This document shows, one piece after another, positions 29,002-38,041 of a stretch of 64,000 bases of DNA. Where the stretch lies: assembly GCA_024683455.1 (NCBI GenBank), contig JAIKYE010000090.1, positions 62,001-126,000 on the forward strand, read 5' to 3'. The notes under the pieces are model-generated. The model saw only the letters and a program-made list of their open reading frames with translations. It did not search any database and had not been told where the DNA came from. The first letter of the stretch is position 1; every line of letters starts with the position of its first letter. Origin of the DNA: Bacteroidaceae bacterium. GTDB taxonomy: Bacteria > Bacteroidota > Bacteroidia > Bacteroidales > Bacteroidaceae. Both the position numbers and the translations under genes were made by a program.

Positions 29002-29919
29002 ATGAAAGTTCTTATTGCAACAGAGAAACCATTCAGCAAGGTAGCTGTAGATGGTATTAAGGCTGTAACAGATGCAGCTGGATATGAATTGGCTTTACTT
29101 GAAAAATATACAGAAAAGAAGCAGTTATTAGATGCTGTGGCCGATGTGGACGCTTTGATTATTCGTTCCGACAAGGTTGATGCAGAGGTGTTGGATGCTG
29201 CCAAGAATCTAAAGATTGTGGTTCGTGCTGGTGCCGGTTATGACAATATTGATTTGGCTGCTGCTACAGCTCATAATGTTGTAGCTATGAATACGCCTGG
29301 TCAAAATGCAAATAGCGTCGCTGAATTGGTATTCGGTCTTTTAGTATATGGAGTTCGTAACTTCTTTAACGGAACCAGCGGTACTGAGTTGCTGGGTAAG
29401 AAGTTGGGTATTCTTGCATTTGGAAATGTAGGGCGTAATGTAGCTCGTATAGCTCAGGGTTTTGGCATGGAAGTCGTTGCATACGATGCATTTTGTCCTG
29501 CAGAAGTTATTGAGACTGCAGGTGTTAAGGCTGCCAAAAGTCAGGAAGAACTTTTTGAAACATGTGATATTATTTCTCTTCATATACCAGCAACTCCAGA
29601 GACAAAGCAGAGCATTAACTATGCTTTGGTGGGTAAGTTGAAGAAAGGTGGCATTCTTGTTAATACAGCTCGAAAGGAAGTTATTGATGAGCCAGATCTT
29701 ATCAAACTTTTGGAAGAACGTACCGACCTAAAGTATCTTACAGACATTAAGCCGGATGCAGATGCTGAGTTTGCCGAGAAGTTTGCCGGAAGGTACTTTG
29801 CAACCCCGAAGAAGATGGGTGCTCAGACAGCCGAAGCAAACGTTAATGCAGGTATAGCAGCTGCCAATCAGATTGTTGGTTTCTTGCGTGATGGTATTTC
29901 AAAGTTTAAAGTCAATTAA
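29002..29919 (+). CDS. serA: D-3-phosphoglycerate dehydrogenase (ORF from 28984; MKVLIATEK at 29002 likely start)
   Basis: LIIRSDKVDAEVLDAAKNLKIVVRAGAGYDNID, LGILAFGNVGRNVARIAQGFGMEVVAYD, GGILVNTARKEVIDE. Confidence 0.93.
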   Translation: MKVLIATEKPFSKVAVDGIKAVTDAAGYELALLEKYTEKKQLLDAVADVDALIIRSDKVDAEVLDAAKNLKIVVRAGAGYDNIDLAAATAHNVVAMNTPGQNANSVAELVFGLLVYGVRNFFNGTSGTELLGKKLGILAFGNVGRNVARIAQGFGMEVVAYDAFCPAEVIETAGVKAAKSQEELFETCDIISLHIPATPETKQSINYALVGKLKKGGILVNTARKEVIDEPDLIKLLEERTDLKYLTDIKPDADAEFAEKFAGRYFATPKKMGAQTAEANVNAGIAAANQIVGFLRDGISKFKVN

Positions 29920-29921
29920 AT

Positions 29922-31169
29922 ATGGCTATCATTAAACCATTTAAAGGATTGCGTCCACCGAAGAACCTTGTAGAACAGGTGGAGAGTCGCCCATACGATG
30001 TGCTCGACTCAGAGGAGGCACGTCGTGAAGCGGGTGGTAATGAAAAATCGCTTTATCACATCATTAAGCCGGAAATCGACTTCCCTGTAGGTACCAGCGA
30101 ATATGATGAGCGTGTTTATGCTCGTGCTGCAGAGAACTTTGCCAAATTCCAAAAGGAAGGTTGGCTTGTTCAGGACGACCAAGAGATGTACTACATTTAT
30201 GCGCAGACCATGAATGGTAAGACTCAGTACGGGTTAGTTGTTGCTGCAGCTGTAGAGGACTATATGAACGGTATTATCAAGAAGCATGAGTTGACCCGTC
30301 GTGACAAAGAGGAAGACCGTATGCGTCACGTTCGTATTAATGATGCCAATTTGGAGCCTGTTTTCTTTGCTTATCCTGACAATACAACGCTCGCCTCTCT
30401 AGTTGATCATATTACAGAAGGTAAGCCGGAGTATGATTTCATTGCTCCCATTGATGGGTTTCGCCATCAGTTCTGGTTGGTAAAAGATGCCGATGATATT
30501 GCAACGATAACAGACACTTTTGCCAAGATCCCGTATTTGTATATAGCAGACGGACATCATAGAAGTGCAGCTGCAGCTCTTGTTGGAGCAGAGAAGGCGA
30601 AGAAAAATCCTAACCATAAGGGTGATGAGGAATATAATTACTTTATGGCCGTATGTTTTCCTGCTAGCCAGCTTACTATTCTTGATTACAACCGTGTGGT
30701 AAAGGATTTAAATGGAATGTCGGAAGATCAATTCCTTGCAGCCCTTTCTAAGAACTTTATTGTTGGTTGCCAAGGGTCAGAGCCTTATCGCGCCAAGCAA
30801 TTGCATGAATTTAGTCTCTATCTTGATGGAAAGTGGTATAGTCTGACTCTCAAGGAAGGGCTTTGTGATGAGTCTGATCCCATAGGAAGTTTGGATGTGA
30901 GTATCAGCAGTGATTTGATTCTTGACAAATTGTTGGGCATTAAGGATTTGAGAAGTGATAAGCGTATAGACTTTGTAGGTGGTCTGCGTGGCCTTGAAGA
31001 ACTGAAGCGACGTGTTGACTCAGGTGAGATGAAGCTTGCTCTTGCACTTTTCCCAGTTTCCATGCAACAGATTATGAACATTGCGGATAGTGGCAACATC
31101 ATGCCTCCCAAGGCTACATGGTTTGAACCTAAGTTGCGCAGTGGTTTGGTTGTTCACAAACTTTCATGA
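29922..31169 (+). CDS. DUF1015 family protein
   Basis: IKPFKGLRPPKNLVEQVESRPYDVLDSEEAR, YIADGHHRSAAAALVG, MPPKATWFEPKLRSGLVVHKL. Confidence 0.9.
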   Translation: MAIIKPFKGLRPPKNLVEQVESRPYDVLDSEEARREAGGNEKSLYHIIKPEIDFPVGTSEYDERVYARAAENFAKFQKEGWLVQDDQEMYYIYAQTMNGKTQYGLVVAAAVEDYMNGIIKKHELTRRDKEEDRMRHVRINDANLEPVFFAYPDNTTLASLVDHITEGKPEYDFIAPIDGFRHQFWLVKDADDIATITDTFAKIPYLYIADGHHRSAAAALVGAEKAKKNPNHKGDEEYNYFMAVCFPASQLTILDYNRVVKDLNGMSEDQFLAALSKNFIVGCQGSEPYRAKQLHEFSLYLDGKWYSLTLKEGLCDESDPIGSLDVSISSDLILDKLLGIKDLRSDKRIDFVGGLRGLEELKRRVDSGEMKLALALFPVSMQQIMNIADSGNIMPPKATWFEPKLRSGLVVHKLS

Positions 31170-31753
31170 TAGACGAATTTAAGACTATAAAAGATAAAAG
31201 TGAAGGGACTTATTCCGAATTGAGGAGTAAGTTCCTCGCTTTTGCTCATCATGTTACCTCTGTAGACGAGGCGATGGCCTTTGTAGAACAATACCAGAAA
31301 AAATATTATGATGCACGTCATGTCTGCTGGGCGTATATGATAGGTCCTGAACGAGACACATTCAGAAGTAACGATAATGGAGAACCCAGTGGCACGGCAG
31401 GCAAACCTATACTAGGCCAGATTAAAAGTAACGAGCTTACGGATGTCATTATTCTTGTGGTTCGATATTTTGGTGGCGTAAAATTAGGTACAAGTGGATT
31501 GATCGTGGCTTATAAGACGGCTGCTGCAGAAGCTATTGCTAATGCTGAGATAGAATTACGTACAGTAGATGAGGAATATACCTTTAGTTTTGAATATCCT
31601 CTCATGAATAGTGTACTTAAGGTTGCGCGTAACATGGATGCACGCATTGTAAATCAGTCATATGATATAGATTGCCAAATGACGCTTTCTATCCGAAAGG
31701 GTAGAATGCATGAGTTGCAGGAGAAAATAAAGAAGGCGTTGTTTCCTTTGTGA
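31166..31753 (+). CDS. YigZ/IMPACT family protein
   Basis: KKYYDARHVCWAYMIG, SNDNGEPSGTAGKPILGQIKSNELTDVIILVVRYFGGVKLGTSGLIVAYKTAA. Confidence 0.95.
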   Translation: MIDEFKTIKDKSEGTYSELRSKFLAFAHHVTSVDEAMAFVEQYQKKYYDARHVCWAYMIGPERDTFRSNDNGEPSGTAGKPILGQIKSNELTDVIILVVRYFGGVKLGTSGLIVAYKTAAAEAIANAEIELRTVDEEYTFSFEYPLMNSVLKVARNMDARIVNQSYDIDCQMTLSIRKGRMHELQEKIKKALFPL

Positions 31754-32560
31754 TTATTTTAAAATAAACCTCTTAACGGCAACAGCAACTCCATCTTTCT
31801 CGTTACTTTGAGTGATATAGTCGGCAGCTTCCTTTACGACAGTTTGCGCATTAGACATAGCCACACCAAGTCCTGCAAATTTTATCATACTTAAGTCATT
31901 GAAGCCGTCTCCGCATACCATCAGTTCTTCACGTTTTAAGTCAAGATGATTCAAAAGATATTCCAAACATTTTGCTTTGTCAATTCCTAATGGTAAGATT
32001 TCTAAGAAAAAGGGTTCGCTACGGTAAATGCTCATTTTGCCCTCATAATATGCCACCAGTTCTTTCTCCAGTACACTAAGTTTATCTTCATTGCCAACAA
32101 TAAGACATTTGGGTTCTGGAAAATTGATTTCGTCAAGGAAACTGTTTAATTTCTGGAGTTTCATCTTGTTTAGTTTTGCTTCATAGCGTACATATTGGTT
32201 TTCTATATCTTCGCATGCTATGCAGTTGTCCAGATAACTGAGAATTTTAAAATCCTCAGTATTGCCAACTTTATACAAATGCTTGTAAACGGAAGTGTCA
32301 AGTACTTTCTGGTATATGGATTCTCCTGTTGAACAGTCTATGATGAGTCCACCATTAAAGGCCAAAATATATCCACAATAGTCTTTCAGATGTAACTGTT
32401 CTGCCAAAGGCATAATGCCAGGCAAAGGGCGTCCGCTGGCAAGTACTAATCGTATGCCTTTTTGTTGTGCTTGAATTAATACGTCTAAAGTCTGTGGGGT
32501 TATCTCTTTCTTGCTATTGGTGAGCGTTCCGTCTAAATCAAGTGCAAGAATCTTATACAT
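31754..32560 (-). CDS. Cof-type HAD-IIB family hydrolase
   Basis: ILALDLDGTLTNSKKEI, VLASGRPLPGI, LMVCGDGFNDLSMIKFAGLGVAMSNA. Confidence 0.93.
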   Translation of the reverse strand: MYKILALDLDGTLTNSKKEITPQTLDVLIQAQQKGIRLVLASGRPLPGIMPLAEQLHLKDYCGYILAFNGGLIIDCSTGESIYQKVLDTSVYKHLYKVGNTEDFKILSYLDNCIACEDIENQYVRYEAKLNKMKLQKLNSFLDEINFPEPKCLIVGNEDKLSVLEKELVAYYEGKMSIYRSEPFFLEILPLGIDKAKCLEYLLNHLDLKREELMVCGDGFNDLSMIKFAGLGVAMSNAQTVVKEAADYITQSNEKDGVAVAVKRFILK

Positions 32561-32583
32561 TAAATTCCAGGATATGTTTTGAG

Positions 32584-33117
32584 TTATTCTTCTTCTGTAT
32601 TCGCTTTGCGCAAAATTAGTGTTGTGGCACCAATGGTTATGATGGATGCATCATCAAGGTAAATACGATCTTGGTCCTTTAGAATCTCATTCATATAGAA
32701 TGTTCCTGTATTGCTGGGCGCGTCTCGTAAAATATATTGCAGTTTACCCTTCTTGCTTCGTTGAACGCGAATAATGCAATGTTTGGTGTCAATGCTTGGA
32801 TCAACAGTTTCAATAGGCTTATTAATGGTAGAGCCTTTAACGTAGCGTCCAAATATGTTATCACCCATCTCCAGTGGAATTACCTGCTTATAATGAAAAA
32901 AATTTTCTACCACAACGATGCTACCAAGCTCCTTAGCATGTTCCTGTTCATCAAGATTCTCATTCTTGCGAGTCTCTTTGATTTTGCTTGTACCTATGCG
33001 TATTCCAAACTGGCGATTACACTCGGGACAAACGAACACCAATTGTTGTCCTTCTTCGTATTGTTTTTCATCAAAGGTGATGTAATTGTCGCACTTAGGG
33101 CAACGTACTCTTTTCAT
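32584..33117 (-). CDS. FHA domain protein with N-terminal zinc ribbon
   Basis: MKRVRCPKCDNYITF...VFVCPECNRQFGI; FHA signature FGRYVKGSTINKP, TKHCIIRV, LRDAPSNTGTFYMNEIL. Confidence 0.85.
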   Translation of the reverse strand: MKRVRCPKCDNYITFDEKQYEEGQQLVFVCPECNRQFGIRIGTSKIKETRKNENLDEQEHAKELGSIVVVENFFHYKQVIPLEMGDNIFGRYVKGSTINKPIETVDPSIDTKHCIIRVQRSKKGKLQYILRDAPSNTGTFYMNEILKDQDRIYLDDASIITIGATTLILRKANTEEE

Positions 33118-33130
33118 TTGAATAGTTTTG

Positions 33131-34135
33131 TTATTTATTCTCCATTATCCATGCGTTGGAGAACTCTTTGCTTTTGTTACGCAATGAGCGAACCTCTGTT
33201 AAAGCATCTTCTCTTGAGGTAAAGTTCGGAACTAGAACTCTTAGAACCGTTCCAGAATTATCTACAACGGCTTTAATACCCCGCTCGTTCAAGTTTTTGC
33301 AATATGTTTCCGCATTTCTGAGAGGTACACCGCAACAGATAACAACAGAGAATGTGGGATTCTCATCTATATTTTCTGCTTGTGGGTTGTCTGAGGCATT
33401 TTCTTTGTCGATAGACTCTATAACGTCCTCCTTTGAGGATTTTATCCCCATTTTATTATTCTCTTTCCGAATACAGTTATCTTGTTGTTCTGTAATAAAA
33501 CTAGAGGGTAGGAATAGCTCAGAGTGAATATCTTGTTGTTGTGTAAAGACATCCTGAGAAACGGGTGTGCTAAAAGCAAAGAATAAAACGATGGCAGCTG
33601 CGATGGCAGCTGCGTAGTGAAGCAAACGCTTGTTAATATTGATGGTTACATGTTTTGCATCAGTATTGACAATTTTCTTCTGTGCTTGTTTGTGAGTGGG
33701 TAATACAATCTGTTTTGTGGGGTGAACGTGGATGGCATCCAATCCGTAAAGTGATGGTGAAGCCACACCAGCCTGACAAGGAATAAACTTTATTTTCCCT
33801 GTTGCCTCATCCTGGACAAAATCTCCGATGCTACCCAGTTCGAAACTTCCATATTCATTAAGTTCCTGTTGAATGTTCTCAGTAAACTCTAGTGTTGCTA
33901 TGTAAGCTTCTTCTGTTGATATTTGATAGCTGGCAGAGATTGTTTCAATGAATCGGGTGTCTGTTTCATTCACCTCATTCGTAAAGCTTAATGCTCTATA
34001 GGGAGGCAGAAGGATTTCTTCCTCCTCAATCCACTTGCTGGGTACATAAGTTACCTTAAACGTACCCAGTCTTGGTACCACAACTAAGTTGTGGTATAGC
34101 AATTGAAATTCTATATGTCTCGATAGATTTATCAC
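33131..34135 (-). CDS. HU-CCDC81-like / transmembrane / SPOR domain protein
   Basis: N-terminal HU-like MINLSRHIEFQLLYHNLVVVPRLGTFKVTY...LPPYRALSFTNEVNE; TM LLHYAAAIAAAIVLFFAF; C-terminal SPOR FSVVICCGVPLRNAETYCKNLNERGIKAVV...LRVLVPNFTSREDAL. Confidence 0.85.
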   Translation of the reverse strand: MINLSRHIEFQLLYHNLVVVPRLGTFKVTYVPSKWIEEEEILLPPYRALSFTNEVNETDTRFIETISASYQISTEEAYIATLEFTENIQQELNEYGSFELGSIGDFVQDEATGKIKFIPCQAGVASPSLYGLDAIHVHPTKQIVLPTHKQAQKKIVNTDAKHVTININKRLLHYAAAIAAAIVLFFAFSTPVSQDVFTQQQDIHSELFLPSSFITEQQDNCIRKENNKMGIKSSKEDVIESIDKENASDNPQAENIDENPTFSVVICCGVPLRNAETYCKNLNERGIKAVVDNSGTVLRVLVPNFTSREDALTEVRSLRNKSKEFSNAWIMENK

Positions 34136-34180
34136 GCTGCAAAAGTACAGATTATTTTTATTTTGCCAAAAGAAAAGATA

Positions 34181-34214
34181 AAAAACTTATTAACAATGTT
34201 GTTAACAAGTTTTT
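34181..34214 (-). terminator. Terminator for the OmpH/Skp-like gene
   Basis: AAAAACTTATTAAC-aatgtt-GTTAACAAGTTTTT inverted repeat abutting the stop codon. Confidence 0.65.
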
Positions 34215-34843
34215 TACTTGTTGGCTTCTTTCTCTGCCTTAATATGTTCGTTTACTTCAGCACTGCGTTTGTAACGCTTATTTAGACCTTTTACGATATC
34301 TTGTGTAATGTCATACTTGGGATTTGCGATTAGCAAATTATCTCCTGCTTTTACCATTACATAATCATACTTTTTGGTCTTGTTGTAGCGCTTAAGAAAA
34401 GACTGTATACTGTCTCTTGCTTCTGTATTGATGCGAGCTTGCTCTTCGTTAAACTCATTGTTCAGGCGGTCTGCCAATTGTGCCAATTCCTGCTGTTCGC
34501 GTTGAATGTTACTCTGCGCACGTTCCAGTTCGTCTCGGGTTGTGAAACCATTGCTTTCATACTTTTTCTGGACGGCAGCAGCATGACCCTCCAATGTGCG
34601 TTGTTTTTGGGCTAATGTGTTTTGTATGTTGTTTCCTTTGTGTGTCAATACCTCGCTATAATCTTTATAGAGCTGGTATTGGCTCATCAGTGTGTCTAAC
34701 TCTACGTATGCAATCTTAATGCCAATAGATTGCACTTCTTCGTTCTCTGTTGTTTCGGCTTCTTCTGCAGCTTTGTTACAACTTGATATCGACATTCCCA
34801 AAGACATCGCGAAGATGCCAAGCAGATATTTCTTCATATACAT
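34214..34843 (-). CDS. OmpH/Skp-family periplasmic chaperone-like protein
   Basis: Lipoprotein-like N-terminus (SISSCNKAAEE), IAYVELDTLMSQYQLYKDYSE, coiled coil, DYVMVKAGDNLLIANPKYDITQDIVKGLNKRYK. Confidence 0.85.
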   Translation of the reverse strand: MYMKKYLLGIFAMSLGMSISSCNKAAEEAETTENEEVQSIGIKIAYVELDTLMSQYQLYKDYSEVLTHKGNNIQNTLAQKQRTLEGHAAAVQKKYESNGFTTRDELERAQSNIQREQQELAQLADRLNNEFNEEQARINTEARDSIQSFLKRYNKTKKYDYVMVKAGDNLLIANPKYDITQDIVKGLNKRYKRSAEVNEHIKAEKEANK

Positions 34844-34856
34844 TATAATTATAAAT

Positions 34857-35066
34857 TTATATTCTTTCTTTTACCTTGTGAGGGTTTTCTTTTCTCATCA
34901 TTTTATCCATGCTTTGAACACAATGTATGTCGCGTTTACGCATCTCCTTGTTGTCGCTAATATGTGAACTTGCGAACTTCCCGTTAGGGAGAATTATCAA
35001 TTTAATACACAAAAGTGCTATTGATATCGCAACAATTCCCGCAGTTAATAATACTACTTTCAACAT
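34857..35066 (-). CDS. Small single-TM hypothetical protein (69 aa)
   Basis: MLKVVLLTAGIVAISIALLCIKLIILPNGKFASSHISDNKEMRKRDIHCVQSMDKM; own promoter at 35088-35119; upstream of the OmpH-like gene. Confidence 0.7.
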   Translation of the reverse strand: MLKVVLLTAGIVAISIALLCIKLIILPNGKFASSHISDNKEMRKRDIHCVQSMDKMMRKENPHKVKERI

Positions 35067-35073
35067 ATTTTGC

Positions 35074-35081
35074 TATATTTG
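35074..35081 (+). promoter_or_regulatory. -7 element for the pepD operon
   Basis: TATATTTG matches TAnnTTTG. Confidence 0.5.
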
Positions 35082-35087
35082 CAACTG

Positions 35088-35119
35088 CAAAGGTATAGAA
35101 AATGATAAAATAAACCAAA
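35088..35119 (-). promoter_or_regulatory. Promoter for the 69-aa protein/ompH unit
   Basis: Minus strand TTTG (35119-35116), 20 bp, TACCTTTG (35095-35088). Confidence 0.65.
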
Positions 35120-35123
35120 TATT

Positions 35124-36584
35124 ATGACTGAAATTGAGTTAAAACCTAAGTGCGTATTTGATTGTTTTGCGAAAGTAAATGCAGTTCCTCGTCCTTCAAA
35201 AAAAGAGGAACAGATGATCTCTTTTCTTGTTGATTTTGGAAAACGGCTTGGGTTAGAGACGGATTGTGATAAGGTAGGTAATGTTGTTATACGTAAACCT
35301 GCCACTCCTGGCATGGAGAATCGCAAGATACTGATTCTTCAGAGTCATATGGATATGGTATGTGAGAAAAATAAGGATTTAACGTTCGATTTTTCCAAGG
35401 ATGCTATTCAGACATACGTAGACGGAGATTGGATGAAGGCAAAGGGTACCACTCTTGGTGCTGACGACGGAATAGGTGTTGCTATGCAGATGGCGCTTCT
35501 GGAGAGTGCCGACATCGAACATGGTCCATTGGAGTGTGTGTTCACTCGCGATGAGGAGACGGGCCTGACGGGTGCTTTTGGTATGGATGGTGATTTTATG
35601 AAGGGACGCATGATGGTGAACCTTGATAGCGAGGATGAAGGACAGATCTTTGTTTCCTGTGCAGGTGGTTGCCGTACTTTTGTTCAGTTGCCATATCACC
35701 TTGAAGCAGTTCCTCAGGGATTTTTTACTTTTTCTTTATGTGTTAAAGGTTTAATGGGGGGGCATAGTGGCGATGATATTATCAAGAGTCGTGCCAATGC
35801 CAATAAACTTTTGGCACGTTTCCTTTATCTCGTTCAAAAGAAATATGACCTTCGTCTAGTAGATATTCAGGCCGGTGGATTACATAATGCCATACCTCGT
35901 GAGGCTACATGTGTCTGTGCTATTCCGATGAAGGATAAAGAGCAGATTCGTGTAGATTGGAACCTTTATGCTGCAGACGTTGAAGAAGAGTTCAGCGTGA
36001 CAGAAAAGACTATGCAATTCATACTTTCTTCCGAGGATACTGCTGTTGAGTCTGTGGATAAAAATACCAGTACCAAACTTATTACTGCATTGCAGGCTGT
36101 TGACAATGGTGTGTTTGCTATGTGTCAGGATATAGACCTTGTAGAAACCAGCAGTAATCTTGCAAGCATTCACATGCGTCCAGAAACTAAGGTTATTGAG
36201 ATAAATAGTTCTCAGCGCAGTAGTATCTATAGCGCTCGTGTGAATATGGCCAATACTTTTGCAGCCGTATTCGAATTGGCCGGTGCTAAGGTAGATATAG
36301 GCGAGGGTTATCCTGGGTGGAAGATGAATCCTAATAGTGTTATCCTGCAGGTGGCTGTTGAACAGTATCGCAAGCTTATGAATAAAGAACCTCTGGTTTT
36401 GGGTATTCATGCTGGGTTGGAGTGTGGGCTTTTCAGTGAGAAGTATCCGGGAATGGATATGATTAGCGTAGGTCCTACCATGCGCGGTGTGCATAGTCCT
36501 GATGAGAAGCTTCTCATTCCCTCCGTTCAGATTGTTTGGGACTGGCTTCTTGCCATTCTGAAGAATATTCCTGAAGAGAAATAA
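35124..36584 (+). CDS. pepD: Aminoacyl-histidine dipeptidase (PepD family)
   Basis: KILILQSHMDMVCEKN, TTLGADDGIGVAMQMALLE, TRDEETGLTGAFGMD, GLMGGHSGDDI, HAGLECGLFSEKYPGMDMISVGPTMRGVHSPDEKL. Confidence 0.97.
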   Translation: MTEIELKPKCVFDCFAKVNAVPRPSKKEEQMISFLVDFGKRLGLETDCDKVGNVVIRKPATPGMENRKILILQSHMDMVCEKNKDLTFDFSKDAIQTYVDGDWMKAKGTTLGADDGIGVAMQMALLESADIEHGPLECVFTRDEETGLTGAFGMDGDFMKGRMMVNLDSEDEGQIFVSCAGGCRTFVQLPYHLEAVPQGFFTFSLCVKGLMGGHSGDDIIKSRANANKLLARFLYLVQKKYDLRLVDIQAGGLHNAIPREATCVCAIPMKDKEQIRVDWNLYAADVEEEFSVTEKTMQFILSSEDTAVESVDKNTSTKLITALQAVDNGVFAMCQDIDLVETSSNLASIHMRPETKVIEINSSQRSSIYSARVNMANTFAAVFELAGAKVDIGEGYPGWKMNPNSVILQVAVEQYRKLMNKEPLVLGIHAGLECGLFSEKYPGMDMISVGPTMRGVHSPDEKLLIPSVQIVWDWLLAILKNIPEEK

Positions 36585-38041
36585 TGAAAAGTCAAATTAT
36601 ATACATCCTGTTTTTTGCGTTTGCTGGGTTGTTTTGTGCGTGTTCCAATTACGACTCGTTTTCAGACAATCCGTCATTTCGTTTGTCCTTTTCTGAAGAT
36701 ACGGTGCGATTTGATACGTTGATATCTACCATTGCCAGTCCGACAAAGACACTGTATGTTTTCAATAAGAACTCAGATGGTGTACGTGTTTCTAATGTTC
36801 GATTGCAGAAGGGAAACGAGAGTCTGTTCCGTGTAAATGTTGATGGGGAATATCTGGCTAGCGGTTCTGGTAATGATTATCTTATCAGAAAGAAAGATAG
36901 TATTTTGGTTCGTATTGAAGTCACTTTGCCCGAAAGTGGAACTACGGATACTGTTACTTATTCGGATGAGTTGCTCTTTAGTCTTGAAAATGGTATTCTG
37001 CAGCGTGTGCTGCTTACGGCAGGATCTGTTGATGCCTATATTATTCATGGCATGTATATTGAGACGGATTCTACCCTTGCTACAGATAAACCTTATCTTA
37101 TTTATGATTCTCTTGTAGTGGCTAAGGGCGCAAGCCTTGAATTGCTTCCAGGTACCAAGCTTCTGATGCATGACAGTACTGCGGTTGATATCTATGGTCG
37201 TATCAATGCGCACGGGAATATAGATAAACCTGTTACTTTCCGGGGTGCTCGTACTGATCGTATGTTTGATTATCTTTTTTATGATAATACACCCAGTCGA
37301 TGGAAGGGAATAACTATACATAAGGGTAGCTATAACAATTCTTTTGTAAATTGTGACTTTCACAGTGGTCGTTGGGGAATCCGTGTAGATAGTACCTCGC
37401 TGGATCAGTTGGCTTTTACCATGCGGAATTGCATTATACACAATGTGGGAGGCGATGGTTTGTGTCTGGTTAATTGTAATGCAGAAGTTCTAAATACGCA
37501 GATCAGTAACACCCTTGGCGATTGTGTACGTGTATTGGGTGGTGCTTATACGTTTTGTCATTGTACGATAGCTCAATATTATCCTTTAAGTTACGATAGA
37601 GGGGAGGCTCTTTATGTTGCTAATGTAGATAATAACGGATTACATTATGAACTCCGTTATATCCAAGTACTGAATAGTGTTATTACTGGCTATGCCGATG
37701 ATGTTATTATGGGCAATTTGTCTCCAGAGTATGAGGATTCTGAATATTATTACTTTCAGAATAGTTTTTTGCGCACTGTGGGTGAGAATGATGATAATCA
37801 TTTTATTGGTTGTAAGTTCGAGAACGAGGAGATGGAGATTCAGGGTGAGAAGAACTTTAAGGCCTTTGATACACATAATTTTATTTACGACTTTACACCC
37901 GACTCCCTGAGTGAGATTCGCAATATGGCTGACCCCTTGCTTATGAATGGTCTAACGACAGACCGTCTGGGACGGAGCAGAATAGGCGATGATGTTCCTG
38001 ATGCTGGATGCTATGAATATATAAAGTCTACCAAAGAATGA
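36584..38041 (+). CDS. Lipoprotein with right-handed parallel beta-helix
   Basis: Lipobox LFCACSN; VVAKGASLELLPGTKLLMHDSTAVDIYGRINAHGNIDKPVTFRGAR; beta-helix-like repeats. Confidence 0.75.
   Translation: MKSQIIYILFFAFAGLFCACSNYDSFSDNPSFRLSFSEDTVRFDTLISTIASPTKTLYVFNKNSDGVRVSNVRLQKGNESLFRVNVDGEYLASGSGNDYLIRKKDSILVRIEVTLPESGTTDTVTYSDELLFSLENGILQRVLLTAGSVDAYIIHGMYIETDSTLATDKPYLIYDSLVVAKGASLELLPGTKLLMHDSTAVDIYGRINAHGNIDKPVTFRGARTDRMFDYLFYDNTPSRWKGITIHKGSYNNSFVNCDFHSGRWGIRVDSTSLDQLAFTMRNCIIHNVGGDGLCLVNCNAEVLNTQISNTLGDCVRVLGGAYTFCHCTIAQYYPLSYDRGEALYVANVDNNGLHYELRYIQVLNSVITGYADDVIMGNLSPEYEDSEYYYFQNSFLRTVGENDDNHFIGCKFENEEMEIQGEKNFKAFDTHNFIYDFTPDSLSEIRNMADPLLMNGLTTDRLGRSRIGDDVPDAGCYEYIKSTKE

Noticed and set aside
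34927-35127. 66-aa plus-strand ORF
   Set aside because: Antisense to the 69-aa protein and across the promoter palindrome; that minus ORF has a better start, promoter and neighbour
35880-36494. 204-aa minus-strand ORF
   Set aside because: Antisense to pepD with low-complexity composition; pepD coding is unambiguous
36773-37441. 222-aa minus-strand ORF
   Set aside because: Antisense to the beta-helix lipoprotein; no motif
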